Shown: in pieces, positions 7,286 through 16,052 of the stretch
Layout: each line of letters begins with the position of its first letter
Position numbering within the stretch: position 1 is the first letter of the stretch
Assembly (NCBI GenBank): GCA_903884945.1
Contig: CAISGR010000262.1
Location: 1 to 32,469 of the forward strand
DNA from: an uncultured bacterium
Lineage (GTDB): Bacteria > Pseudomonadota > Alphaproteobacteria > Sphingomonadales > Sphingomonadaceae
Length of the DNA stretch: 32,469 nucleotides
Reading direction: 5' to 3'
The notes under the pieces: model-generated
Database searches by the model: none
Told to the model about the DNA's origin: nothing
Seen by the model: only the letters and a program-made list of their open reading frames with translations
Translations under genes and position numbers: made by a program

Positions 7286-10200
7286 ATGATGGGTCACGAG
7301 CTGAAAACGACACGACTGGGCTTGGCGCGTTGCCTGATTCTGGGCTCGACTGCGCTGAGCGTGGTCGTCCCGCTCGGATCGACTGCCGGTGCCGCTGCGC
7401 TTCTCCCCCAGCATCCGGCAACCGATCAGGTTGCGGCCGGCGCGCCGGCTGGGGGTGCGGGGATGCAAGCCGGGGCTGCCGGTGCCGCGACGGCTGATCC
7501 GGCCGCGCAGGCAGATGACGCTCAGGCCCAGCCTGCCGAAGGCGGAGATATTGTCGTCACGGGCAGCCGCCTCTCCGTGTCGGGCTTTACTGCGCCGACG
7601 CCGGTGACGGTGATCGGCAGCGAACGGATCCAGCAAATGGCGTCGCCGAATGTCGGCGAAGCGCTGGCGCAACTGCCCGCGTTCCGGTCGACCACGTCGC
7701 CGGCCAACTCGGTCGTCGGATCGAACATCAGCCCGGTGAATGCCGGTGCGCGCATCGCCGATCTGCGTGGCCTCGGGCCGTCGCGTACGCTGGTCCTGGT
7801 CAGCGGCCGGCGCTTCGCGCCCAGCACCTCGACCGGGACGGTCGATCTTAATCTCATTCCCACGCTTCTGGTGGGCAGTGCCGATATCGTCACCGGCGGC
7901 GCATCGGCCGCCTATGGTTCCGACGCGGTCTCGGGCGTGATCAACATCCAGCTCGATACCAAGCTCCAGGGGCTGAAGGGAACGATCGGATATGGCGTCA
8001 CCGATGTCGGCGACGGCAAGGAATATTCGGTGCAGCTGGCCGGTGGGACGAGCTTTGCGGATGGTCGCGGCCATTTCGTGGCTGGCCTGGAGTATGACAA
8101 GGATAAGGGGACCGGTGGTTGCTACACGCGCCGGTTCTGCGCCAACGAACTCGCGGATCTGACCGGCACGCCGGGGGCGAATGGTCGTCCGGCGCACAAC
8201 ATCACGACCAACGTCCATACCTCGACGCTGACCCCGGGCGGCCTCATCACCGCCACCACCAATACCGCCGGGGTGCGCACCGCCGCCAGCGGCGGCGTGC
8301 TGGGCGGGATTCAGTTCGATGCGGCGGGGCAGCCCACGACGTTCGCATACGGGCAATATGCCAATTCGCTGTTCCAGCAAGGAGGATCCGGGGCCGGGCT
8401 CAACGCCTTTTTCGGCGATCCCAAGCTTTCCATCCCCGTCACCCGTTACAACGGCTACATGCATGGCGAATATGAAATTTCGTCTGCATTCAAGCCGTTC
8501 GTCGAGGTGAGCTACGGGCACGTGGCGGGCTATACACGGGGCCCGGAAATCCGGGACACAGGTTACCCCGCGACCGGTGACGTGATCAAGGTCGACAATC
8601 CCTATCTGCCTGCTTCGATTCAGCAGACGATGGTCGCGAACAACATCGCCTCGGTGACGATCGGCAAGCTCGGCACCGATTTCGGAACGATGGACAGCGT
8701 GACGAAGCGCGACACTTTTCGCTTCGTGGGCGGCGCGAGTGGCGATCTGGGCAGCGGCTGGCACTGGGACGGCTATGTCGAATATGGCCTGACGGATTAT
8801 CACCAGTCGACCAAGAATGACCGCATCACCGCACGTTTCGCCAAGGCAATCGACGCGGTACGTACCCCCGGCGGCTCGATCGCCTGTCGCGTGAACGCCG
8901 ACGCCGATCCAACCAACGACGATGCGGCTTGCGTACCGCTCAACATCCTCGGGCAGGGGCAGTACAGCGCGGCGGCGAAAGCCTATGCCTTCGGCACGAC
9001 CTATCAAAATTCCACCTATACCGAGACGGTTGGCGCGCTGAACCTCAGGGGCTCGCCATTCGAGACCTGGGCTGGACCGGTCGCGGTCGCAACGGGGGTC
9101 GAAACGCGCAAGGACACGCTCAAGATCCGGGTGGATCCGATCTCTGCGGCCAATGGCTTCTACGTCTATAATTCGACGCCTTCCGACGGTAGCGTGAATG
9201 TAATTGAAGGCTACGGCGAAGTCGCCGTACCGTTGTTGCGGGATAGCGTCGTGGGCAAAAGCCTCGACCTCAACGGCGCGGTCCGCCAGACTCACTATAA
9301 CTCGCGGAGCCCGTCCACCTCCGCCGATTTCGACGCGACGACGTGGAAGATCGGCCTGACGTACAGGCCGGTCGAATGGCTGCTCCTGCGCGCGACCGAA
9401 TCGCGCGATTTCCGGGCGCCGAACACAGCCGAATTGTTCACCTCGCCCGTCGGCGGACAATCCACGATCACTGACAGCAAGACATCGACCCAGGTGTTCG
9501 CCCAGACCTTCACCGGCGGCAATATCAACCTGAAGCCCGAACATGGACGAACCTTTACGGCGGGCGCCACAATGCAGCCCGGAGGTGCCCTGCGCGGGCT
9601 GCGTCTCTCGGCGGATTACTACAAGATTCGCGTCGACAGCGCGATCGCGACGCTCGGTGCCCAGGTGATCGTCAACACCTGCAATACGACCAATGCCGCG
9701 GACATTTGCGGTCTGGTGACGCGGGATTCGAACGGCATCCTCAAAAGCGTCCAGGTACTCTATTTGAATCTCAACCGCGTGGACATGCGTGGCATCGATA
9801 TCGAGGGCAGTTATCGCGCGCATATCGGCAGCACGGCGACGCTCGACCTGCGCGCGCTGGCAACCCACACGATGGATTATACCAACAGCTCATTGCCCGG
9901 CATCAACCGCGCCGGCGACAATGGCTATAATGGTCTGCCGTCCTGGGTCGTTGATGGTTTCGCGACCCTTAGTCTCGGACGGCTCGAAGTGAACGCGCAG
10001 GAGCACTTCATTTCGGCGGGCAAGGTCGATGCGACCTATGTCGGGCCAGAGGATCCGGGCTACAGCGTGACGCTCGCGAACAGCATCAACACGAACCGCG
10101 TGCCGTCGCGCTTTTATACCAATCTGGGCGTGAGCTACAAACTCATCGATCGCGGAACGCAGAAGCTGCAGATCTACGCCAATGTGATCAACCTGTTCGA

Positions 10201-10297
10201 CACCACGCCGCCGCCCTATTGGAATGGGGACAATAACTCGGTGAACTACGACAATATCGGTCGCCGCTATCGCGTAGGCGTACGCTTCGGCTTCTGA
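7286..10297 (+). CDS. TonB-dependent outer-membrane receptor
   Basis: 1003 aa from ATG 7286; GGGAG is 5 nt upstream, and an earlier ATG at 7274 would have its ribosome site almost touching. A signal sequence (LARCLILGSTALSVVVPLG..AGAAA) is followed by a long Ala/Gly/Gln linker, then GGDIVVTGSR, the usual entry to the plug. The plug domain (about residues 95-220) shows VTVIGSERI, VGEALAQLPAF, DLRGLGPSRTLVLVSGRRF and GGASAAYGSDAVSGVINI. The remainder is a 22-strand barrel ending in the aromatic residue of VGVRFGF. There is no N-terminal STN signalling domain. Such receptors import large or scarce ligands. The two exported esterase genes right behind it suggest that the ligand is an ester, perhaps aromatic (inference). 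Confidence 0.95.
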   Translation: MMGHELKTTRLGLARCLILGSTALSVVVPLGSTAGAAALLPQHPATDQVAAGAPAGGAGMQAGAAGAATADPAAQADDAQAQPAEGGDIVVTGSRLSVSGFTAPTPVTVIGSERIQQMASPNVGEALAQLPAFRSTTSPANSVVGSNISPVNAGARIADLRGLGPSRTLVLVSGRRFAPSTSTGTVDLNLIPTLLVGSADIVTGGASAAYGSDAVSGVINIQLDTKLQGLKGTIGYGVTDVGDGKEYSVQLAGGTSFADGRGHFVAGLEYDKDKGTGGCYTRRFCANELADLTGTPGANGRPAHNITTNVHTSTLTPGGLITATTNTAGVRTAASGGVLGGIQFDAAGQPTTFAYGQYANSLFQQGGSGAGLNAFFGDPKLSIPVTRYNGYMHGEYEISSAFKPFVEVSYGHVAGYTRGPEIRDTGYPATGDVIKVDNPYLPASIQQTMVANNIASVTIGKLGTDFGTMDSVTKRDTFRFVGGASGDLGSGWHWDGYVEYGLTDYHQSTKNDRITARFAKAIDAVRTPGGSIACRVNADADPTNDDAACVPLNILGQGQYSAAAKAYAFGTTYQNSTYTETVGALNLRGSPFETWAGPVAVATGVETRKDTLKIRVDPISAANGFYVYNSTPSDGSVNVIEGYGEVAVPLLRDSVVGKSLDLNGAVRQTHYNSRSPSTSADFDATTWKIGLTYRPVEWLLLRATESRDFRAPNTAELFTSPVGGQSTITDSKTSTQVFAQTFTGGNINLKPEHGRTFTAGATMQPGGALRGLRLSADYYKIRVDSAIATLGAQVIVNTCNTTNAADICGLVTRDSNGILKSVQVLYLNLNRVDMRGIDIEGSYRAHIGSTATLDLRALATHTMDYTNSSLPGINRAGDNGYNGLPSWVVDGFATLSLGRLEVNAQEHFISAGKVDATYVGPEDPGYSVTLANSINTNRVPSRFYTNLGVSYKLIDRGTQKLQIYANVINLFDTTPPPYWNGDNNSVNYDNIGRRYRVGVRFGF

Positions 10298-10387
10298 ACG
10301 GCCGGGTGAAGCATGGGCTCGGTGCATCGCTGCGATGTGCCGGGCCAGCCCGGGCCACACCGGCCAGGGATGGAGAGGAGAAGGCAA

Positions 10388-11968
10388 ATGGCCGATCGAG
10401 GGGAGGGCGCCTCGCCGTCCCGCCGCCTGTTTCTGGGGGGCTGCGCGGCCGTTGCCGGCGCCATGCTGCCCGGCTCGCGCGCCTTTGCCCGCACGACGCC
10501 CATCGTGAAGACAAGCCACGGCAGGGTCCGTGGGGTGATCGAGCGCGGCGCCCAGGTGTTCCGGGGGATTCCCTATGGTGCTCCGACCGGGGGGGCGCGG
10601 CGCTTCCTCGCGCCCGAGCCGCCCGCAGCCTGGAGCGGGGTGCGCGACGCAACTGGCTTTGGTCCGTCCTGTCCGCAGCTGGGCGCCTCGGGCAGCCACG
10701 GGTCAGAGCCGCCCCAGGGAGAAGATTGCCTGGTCCTGAACGTCTGGACCCCGGGTGCGGACGGGGATGCGAAGCGTCCGGTGATGGTCTGGGTGCATGG
10801 CGGCGGGTTTTCGGTCGGTTCCGGATCCGACCCGGTGAATGACGGTGCGCGGCTGTGCGCGAGGCAGGACGTCGTCCTGGTCACGCTCAATCACCGGCTG
10901 AACGCGCTGGGCTATCTCTATTTCGGGGATGTCGTTCCGCCGGGAAAGGCCGTTGCCAATCCGGGCCAGCTCGATCTCGTGGCAGCGCTGAACTGGGTGC
11001 GCGACAATATCGCTGCGTTCGGCGGTGACCCGGAAACGGTGATGGTGTTCGGTCATTCCGGCGGCGGATCCAAGGTGGCGTCGCTGTTGGCCATGCCTGG
11101 GGCCAAGGGTCTGCTCCACCGCGCGGCGCTGCAGAGTGGCTTCGGCACCTATGGCGTCGCGCCGGAGGACGGGATGCGCATCACGCTTTCGCTGTTCGAG
11201 ACGTTGGGCATCGCGCGCGGCGACATCGACGCAATGCGCGCCGTCCCGGTCCCGCGCCTCCTCGCGGCGCTCCAGCAGGTGACCGGGGGCAATCCCATGC
11301 TTGGGCCCGGCATCGTGGCCGACGGCTCAGTGCTCCCCCACTTTCCCTTTGCGCCCGGCGCGCCGCCGGTTTCCGGCGAGATCCCGATGCTGGTGGGCCA
11401 TACCGCGACGGAAACGACCGTGTTGTTCCCGCCGCCGGGAGCCTTTTCACTGGACTGGTCCGCGCTTCCCGCGGCGCTCCAGGGCAAGGTGCGTGAGCCC
11501 GGGCCGCTGGTCGAGGGGTTTCGCCGTCTGCGTCCCAATGCCTCGCCGAGCGACCTGTATTTCGCGATCACGACTGAAGCGGGGATGGGCCGCAACGCGC
11601 GTATCGTGCTCGAGAAGCGCGGCGCGCTCGGGCAGGCGCCGGCTTATGGCTATCTCGTCGACTGGCGCTCGCCGGTCGAGGGCGGGAAGCTCCGCAGCCA
11701 TCACGGCGTCGAGTTGCCGATGGTGTTCGACACCTTATCCTCCGCGCCGGGCCTCGCGCCACGCGCCGCGGAGGCCCAGGCGCTGGCGGATGTGATGAGC
11801 CGGCGCTGGGCAAGGTTCGCCAGGACAGGCAATCCCAACCTTCAGGGCGTGCCCGAATGGCCAGCCTATTCCGCGCCGGCGCGCGCGACCATGGTGTTCG
11901 ATTCCCCTTGCGCCCTGCGTGAGGACCCGCTCGGTGCCGAGCAAGCCCTGATCGCGGCCTATGCCTGA
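10388..11968 (+). CDS. Tat-exported type B carboxylesterase
   Basis: 526 aa from ATG 10388, preceded by GAGGAGAAGG. The N-terminus SRRLFLGGCAAVAGAMLPGSRAFA (a twin-arginine signal, split by function) points to folded export into the periplasm. The alpha/beta hydrolase fold of PF00135 is clear: FRGIPYG near residue 60, EDCLVLNVWTP near 113, oxyanion HGGGF 137-141, nucleophile Ser224 in GHSGGGS, acid Glu342 (ATETT) and His439 (HHGVELPMVF). It hydrolyses carboxylic esters; the acyl group is unknown. It lies 90 nt after the receptor stop and overlaps the next esterase by 8 nt, so the three genes form one operon. Confidence 0.92.
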   Translation: MADRGEGASPSRRLFLGGCAAVAGAMLPGSRAFARTTPIVKTSHGRVRGVIERGAQVFRGIPYGAPTGGARRFLAPEPPAAWSGVRDATGFGPSCPQLGASGSHGSEPPQGEDCLVLNVWTPGADGDAKRPVMVWVHGGGFSVGSGSDPVNDGARLCARQDVVLVTLNHRLNALGYLYFGDVVPPGKAVANPGQLDLVAALNWVRDNIAAFGGDPETVMVFGHSGGGSKVASLLAMPGAKGLLHRAALQSGFGTYGVAPEDGMRITLSLFETLGIARGDIDAMRAVPVPRLLAALQQVTGGNPMLGPGIVADGSVLPHFPFAPGAPPVSGEIPMLVGHTATETTVLFPPPGAFSLDWSALPAALQGKVREPGPLVEGFRRLRPNASPSDLYFAITTEAGMGRNARIVLEKRGALGQAPAYGYLVDWRSPVEGGKLRSHHGVELPMVFDTLSSAPGLAPRAAEAQALADVMSRRWARFARTGNPNLQGVPEWPAYSAPARATMVFDSPCALREDPLGAEQALIAAYA

Positions 11969-13631
11969 GCCGATGCGCATATGGGCCAGGGCGATGGGGG
12001 CCGTCACGGTGTTGATCGCCCTCATGCTCGCGGTGCCGAGTCCGGCAACGGCCGCTTCGCCCGCGCCGCTGATCGCGCTTCCGGAAAAGCCTGCAATCGC
12101 CCCGGCGATGGCCTGTGCCGACATGATGCGGCAGCCTGCGCGCGATGCGGGCGGCTTCGCGGTGCGGCTTCGCTCCGCCAGCGAGGAGCCGGCGACTGCG
12201 TCGCGCCCCGCCTTTTGTCTGGTGAAGGGCTATGTCACCCCGCAGACCGAGTTCGAACTACGCCTGCCCCTCACCGGCTATACCGGCCGCTTCCTCCAGG
12301 GCGGCTGCGGCGGGATGTGCGGGGTGATCTTCGATACGATCACCCCGACCTGCAGCAATGCGCATGCCTTTGGCGGGGCCTTTGCCGTCGCGTTCAACAA
12401 TGGCGGTCACCATGGCGCCGGGATCGGTGACGGTACCTGGGCGATCGGCGATCCGGAGTTGCGCACGCAATTCGCCAGAACGGCTGCCCATGCGGTCGCA
12501 GTCGCTGCCAAGGCGCTGATTGCCGGCTTCTACGGAAAGCCGCCCGAGAAGAGCTATTTCGCCGGCTGTTCAGGCGGCGGGCGCGAGGCGCTGATGGAGG
12601 CACAGCGCTATCCGGCTGATTTCGACGGCGTGGTCGCCGGGTCCTCGGTCGCGATGCCCGCGGCCATGCAGCTTTTCCTCTGGGAGGCGCAGAAGGGGAT
12701 CGGGCCGGACGGCAAGGAGATCTTCACCGAGGCCGCCGTCCAGCTGCTGCACAAGGCCGTACTCAAGGCTTGCGATCAGCTGGACGGCATCGCCGACGAT
12801 CAGATCGACGATCCCCGTTCATGTGGCTATGATCCCTCGGCGCTGCTGTGTCGGACCTCGTCCGCGGCCGATTGTCTCAGCGGCTCGCAGCTTGCCGCGG
12901 CGCGCGCCTATTATCTCGGCCCTTCCGACGATCAGGGGAATGCCCTGTTTCCCGGAGGCGCGCCCTATGGCAGCGAACTGGGCTGGGTCGGGCGCGGCGC
13001 ACCGACCCAGACCGGCAAGTTCGCAGCGGAGGCGTTCCTTAAATATCTTCTGTTGCCGGGCGAACTGCCGGCCGATTTCAGCTGGCGCGATTGGCGTTTC
13101 ACCCGCGAGAGCTTGAACCGTCTCATGGTGGCCGGCGAACCCTATGACGCGACCGATCCCGATCTGCGCGCGTTTCGCGATGCCGGCGGCAAGCTGCTGC
13201 TGTGGCAAGGGGCGGCGGACAATGCGGCCGGAATCTATGGCATGCTCGATTATTATCAGGCGGTGCGCGAACGGATGGGCGGCCTGGCACGGACGCGCGA
13301 CTTCGCTCGGATGTTCCTCGTGCCGGGCGGCTATCACTGCGCGGGCGGCTATGTCCCGTACGATCAGGACTTTCTAGGAGCGCTGGTCAATTGGGTGGAA
13401 ATGGCGCGCGCGCCGGATGCGGTGGAGGCCGGCGCGACGCTCGCCAGCGGCATTGTCCGTCGTCGCCCGCTTTATGCCTATCCGACGCGGACGCGTTATC
13501 TGGGCGGCGACGTCAACACAGCGGCATCCTTCGCGCCACGGCCCGTTGGAGCGGAGCCTGAGGACGGCGTCCGCTGGCCGGGATCTCGGGCATTGTCGCA
13601 GAAGCGTCGCAACCTCGCGCCGCGCGATTGA
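11961..13631 (+). CDS. Tannase/feruloyl esterase family hydrolase, exported
   Basis: 556 aa; ATG 11961 overlaps the end of the previous gene, and ATG 11973 is an alternative. A Sec signal peptide ends near SPATAA (residue 32). The family hallmark CS-D-HC is complete: Cys203-Ser204 in AGCSGGG, Asp420 in WQGAADN, His459-Cys460 in GGYHCAGG; in known members the two cysteines form a disulfide that joins the catalytic Ser and His. A lid-domain calcium-type loop (CDQLDGIADDQIDDPRSC) lies at 271-288. Characterised members cleave gallate, ferulate, caffeate or mono-hydroxyethyl terephthalate esters. With the receptor and type B esterase it should act on a phenolic ester in the periplasm. The exact substrate cannot be read from the sequence. 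Confidence 0.93.
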   Translation: MPEPMRIWARAMGAVTVLIALMLAVPSPATAASPAPLIALPEKPAIAPAMACADMMRQPARDAGGFAVRLRSASEEPATASRPAFCLVKGYVTPQTEFELRLPLTGYTGRFLQGGCGGMCGVIFDTITPTCSNAHAFGGAFAVAFNNGGHHGAGIGDGTWAIGDPELRTQFARTAAHAVAVAAKALIAGFYGKPPEKSYFAGCSGGGREALMEAQRYPADFDGVVAGSSVAMPAAMQLFLWEAQKGIGPDGKEIFTEAAVQLLHKAVLKACDQLDGIADDQIDDPRSCGYDPSALLCRTSSAADCLSGSQLAAARAYYLGPSDDQGNALFPGGAPYGSELGWVGRGAPTQTGKFAAEAFLKYLLLPGELPADFSWRDWRFTRESLNRLMVAGEPYDATDPDLRAFRDAGGKLLLWQGAADNAAGIYGMLDYYQAVRERMGGLARTRDFARMFLVPGGYHCAGGYVPYDQDFLGALVNWVEMARAPDAVEAGATLASGIVRRRPLYAYPTRTRYLGGDVNTAASFAPRPVGAEPEDGVRWPGSRALSQKRRNLAPRD

Positions 13632-13643
13632 CGCCTTGCGTGC

Positions 13644-14048
13644 TCAGGGCGCAGCGATGGGGCGGAACAGGCGCCGGAACACCGCGGCGCGGATGCTGGT
13701 ATACTGGTTCTGCTCGAATTCGTACAAGACGAAGCTGTTGATATAATAGCGATCGCCGCGGGCCATCGGCCGCGCGGCGAAATCCGGTACGTCTTCCAGG
13801 GCGAGGAATTCGGATTCCAGTTCGGCAGCCAGGATATTGCCGTCCGCGAAACACTGGACGATCTCGATCGTCCGCTGGGTCTGCTGCTTAACCTTGCTGT
13901 AGAAATCGACGATCGCCTCGCGCCCGATGAGCTCGGTACCGTTCCCGATCACCAGGCGGATGTCAGGCGCATAATGGCTTCGCAGCGCGTCCCAGTCGCT
14001 GTGGTTGAAGGCGTGCATATAGGCGCGGAAACGTGCCTCTGGAGTCAT
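13644..14048 (-). CDS. SnoaL/NTF2-fold protein (second of a coupled pair)
   Basis: 134 aa. ATG 14048 overlaps the stop of the preceding NTF2 gene (ATGA). The pattern RFRAYMHAFNHSDWDALRSHYAPDIRLVIGNGTELIGREAIVDFY is a SnoaL-like domain filling the whole protein. The fold serves many enzymes (isomerases, hydrolases, dehydratases) and also binding proteins. Acidic and His positions that could be catalytic are present, but none identifies a reaction. It ends 12 nt from the convergent tannase gene. It may form a heteromer with its upstream paralogue (inference). Confidence 0.82.
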   Translation of the reverse strand: MTPEARFRAYMHAFNHSDWDALRSHYAPDIRLVIGNGTELIGREAIVDFYSKVKQQTQRTIEIVQCFADGNILAAELESEFLALEDVPDFAARPMARGDRYYINSFVLYEFEQNQYTSIRAAVFRRLFRPIAAP

Positions 14049-14455
14049 GTCCGCGCCTCCGGATTTGGGGAAAGGCGCGCGGATCGAATGCGCGTGAAGA
14101 CGCCGTTCCCGATGTCATAGAAGATAATGGCGGTGCTCTCGCGCCGGTCGCCGGCACGCATCGGCCCGGTCGGCATGTCCGGCCAGTCGCGCTGTGCGAT
14201 CAGCGTCGTGCGAAGTTCGGCCGCGAGCCGATCTCCGGCCGGGGCGCGGACAAAGCGCAGCAGCTCGACGCGCTCGTCCAGATAGGTCCGCACCATGCGG
14301 TAGAAGTCGAGCACGGCCTGGCGGCCGACCAGTTGCGCCGCCCGGCCGTGGAAAACCACGTCATCGGCGTAATAGGTGCCGAAGCCGGGAAAATCGGCGC
14401 GGTTGAACGCCGCCAGATAGGCTTCGAACCATGATCGCAAATCTGGTGCGGTCAC
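14045..14455 (-). CDS. SnoaL/NTF2-fold protein (first of a coupled pair)
   Basis: 136 aa from a GTG start at 14455 that overlaps the stop of the MFS transporter gene (GTGA); GAGGAAAAA precedes it. The domain pattern LRSWFEAYLAAFNRADFPGFGTYYADDVVFHGRAAQLVGRQAVLDFY matches the SnoaL/NTF2 cone. It shares layout and length with the next gene but differs in sequence, so the pair looks like an old duplication. Coupling to a transporter suggests that the two proteins act on the imported compound. Function not recognised. Confidence 0.8.
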   Translation of the reverse strand: MTAPDLRSWFEAYLAAFNRADFPGFGTYYADDVVFHGRAAQLVGRQAVLDFYRMVRTYLDERVELLRFVRAPAGDRLAAELRTTLIAQRDWPDMPTGPMRAGDRRESTAIIFYDIGNGVFTRIRSARLSPNPEART

Positions 14456-15837
14456 GCTTTTTCCTCGCCGACCACGTAGAAATCCTGCCGCAGCGTACGT
14501 GCGGCCAGCAGATAGCAGACCGACGCCAGGAAGAAGATGCAGACCGCCGTCATGAGCCCGGATTTCACGCCATAGGTCGCAGCGATCGCGCAGGGATCCA
14601 GCGCCCCCTTGGCGGCGGCCAACGCGGCCCTGCCGCCATGGCACTGCGCCAGATAGTCGCCGCCGGTGAACACCGCCGTTGCATAGTGATCGCTGAGCCA
14701 GCCTACTGCGGTCGGGCCGAGGCCCGATCCGAAGATGGTGTAAAGGATCGCGAACAGCGCTGCGCCCGTGGCGCGCATGCGCGGCTCCAGCAGGTTCTGG
14801 ATCATGCCGAGAGTGGGGCCGTAGAAGATCAGCAGGGTCCCGCCCGACAGGCATAACATCACCGATCCCCACAGCATGGACTGGGTGTTGAAGGCGATCC
14901 AATAGAGGAACGGCGCGATCGCCAGCCCGATTGCGGCGCCCCAGGCGGGCCAGCGCGGGTCGCCGCGGCGCGAGAGCCAGTCGGTCCCGAACGACCCGCC
15001 GACCAGGCCGGCAGTAAGCGCGATCGCCGAGATCGCGCCATAGAGTGATCCGGCCTGCTGGACCGGCAGATCATACATCCGGGCCAGGTAGACGGCCAGG
15101 AATTGCGAAATTGCCGTCATGCCGAAGCCGGCCATCGATCCGCCCAGGATGACGAACAGCAGCCCGCGCTTACGCCCCACCACGCGCAGGAACGCGCGGA
15201 AGTTGGGCGGGGGCGATGGTTCGCGCGGTGCATTGTCCGCCAGCCCGCGGCGTGGCTCGCGGAGCACCAGCAGCACGAGGATGCCAACCAATATGCCCGG
15301 GATGCCGAGCGCGAAGAACGCCATGCGCCAGCCCCAGTGCGCCGCAACCCAGCCACCGACCAGCGCGCCCAGAAAAGTCCCCGCGGGTGAGCCGAGGAAG
15401 ATCAGCGACATGATCGAGGCACGTCGCTCACGCGGGAAATGATCGCTGACGAGCGAGGATGTCGCCGGTTGCGCGCCTGCTTCGCCCATCCCCACGCCAA
15501 CGCGGCAGAGCAGAAGCTGCGCGAAACTTCCGATCAGGCCGCAGGCGGCGGTCATCACCGACCAGAAGATCACCGCCGCTGAAATAATCCGCACGCGAGA
15601 GACGCGTTCGGCCAGGCGGCCGATCGGCAAGCCAAGGATCGCATACAGAAAGGCAAAGGCGACGCCCTGCAGAATGCCCAGTTGGAAGTCGGTCAGCCCC
15701 AGGTCGCGCTTTATCGGTTGGGCGAGCACCGCCAGCACGGCGCGATCGGCGAAATTGAAGGCTGCCACCAGGAAGGACATGGCGACGAACATTCGCCGAT
15801 AATCCGCGGACAGCAGGCGCTTATCTTCATTCTGCAA
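14452..15837 (-). CDS. MFS transporter, spinster-like
   Basis: 461 aa from a TTG start at 15837 with AGAGGA 7 nt upstream; longer starts (ATG 15903) would add a hydrophilic, Arg-rich tail untypical of the family. About 12 membrane segments are evident. The loop 2-3 motif A appears as GRLAERVSRVRI, and GEAGAQPATSSLVSDHF is the conserved segment of the spinster-like MFS group common in sphingomonads. It should move an organic anion or aromatic compound across the inner membrane. It leads an operon with two NTF2-fold genes through GTGA and ATGA overlaps. A MarR-type palindrome at 15951-15964 is 114 nt upstream. Confidence 0.88.
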   Translation of the reverse strand: MQNEDKRLLSADYRRMFVAMSFLVAAFNFADRAVLAVLAQPIKRDLGLTDFQLGILQGVAFAFLYAILGLPIGRLAERVSRVRIISAAVIFWSVMTAACGLIGSFAQLLLCRVGVGMGEAGAQPATSSLVSDHFPRERRASIMSLIFLGSPAGTFLGALVGGWVAAHWGWRMAFFALGIPGILVGILVLLVLREPRRGLADNAPREPSPPPNFRAFLRVVGRKRGLLFVILGGSMAGFGMTAISQFLAVYLARMYDLPVQQAGSLYGAISAIALTAGLVGGSFGTDWLSRRGDPRWPAWGAAIGLAIAPFLYWIAFNTQSMLWGSVMLCLSGGTLLIFYGPTLGMIQNLLEPRMRATGAALFAILYTIFGSGLGPTAVGWLSDHYATAVFTGGDYLAQCHGGRAALAAAKGALDPCAIAATYGVKSGLMTAVCIFFLASVCYLLAARTLRQDFYVVGEEKA

Positions 15838-15950
15838 AGCCCGATCCTCTCTGTCATGTCGCAAGCACCGCGCCCGTTCGCCCGTCCGCAAACATTTTTT
15901 CATTTGTCCCTGCCCGATGGGGGCGGGAGGCCGGGTTGTGAAGCAAATAT

Positions 15951-15964
15951 GATGATTTATCAAT
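15951..15964. promoter_or_regulatory. Degenerate MarR-type palindrome upstream of MFS operon
   Basis: GATGATTTATCAAT keeps the spacing of GTTGA-N4-TCAAC with one change in each arm. It lies in an AT-rich patch between the ALDH terminator hairpin and the MFS gene. Membership in the same regulon as 7025-7052 and 20305-20318 is plausible but weaker. Confidence 0.4.
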
Positions 15965-16013
15965 ATTTCTTTTGGCCGTGGTGGCGGAGCGGAAGGACCG
16001 GCCGACGACGCAA

Positions 16014-16045
16014 TTCGCCACGGTTCGCCACGGAACCGTGGCGAA
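16014..16045 (-). terminator. Perfect 13-bp hairpin after the aldehyde dehydrogenase gene
   Basis: TTCGCCACGGTTC (16014-16026) and GAACCGTGGCGAA (16033-16045) pair perfectly around a 6-nt loop. It begins 7 nt after the aldehyde dehydrogenase stop codon. No U-tract follows on the transcript, so it may be a GC-type terminator or a 3'-end stabiliser rather than a canonical intrinsic terminator. Confidence 0.65.
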
Positions 16046-16052
16046 GGTCGCG

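Noticed and set aside
7181..9868. 895-codon open frame on the - strand
   Set aside because: It lies antisense inside the TonB receptor gene; the receptor translation has clear domains, while this frame is Arg/Gly/Ile-rich without motifs. It is a high-GC shadow frame.
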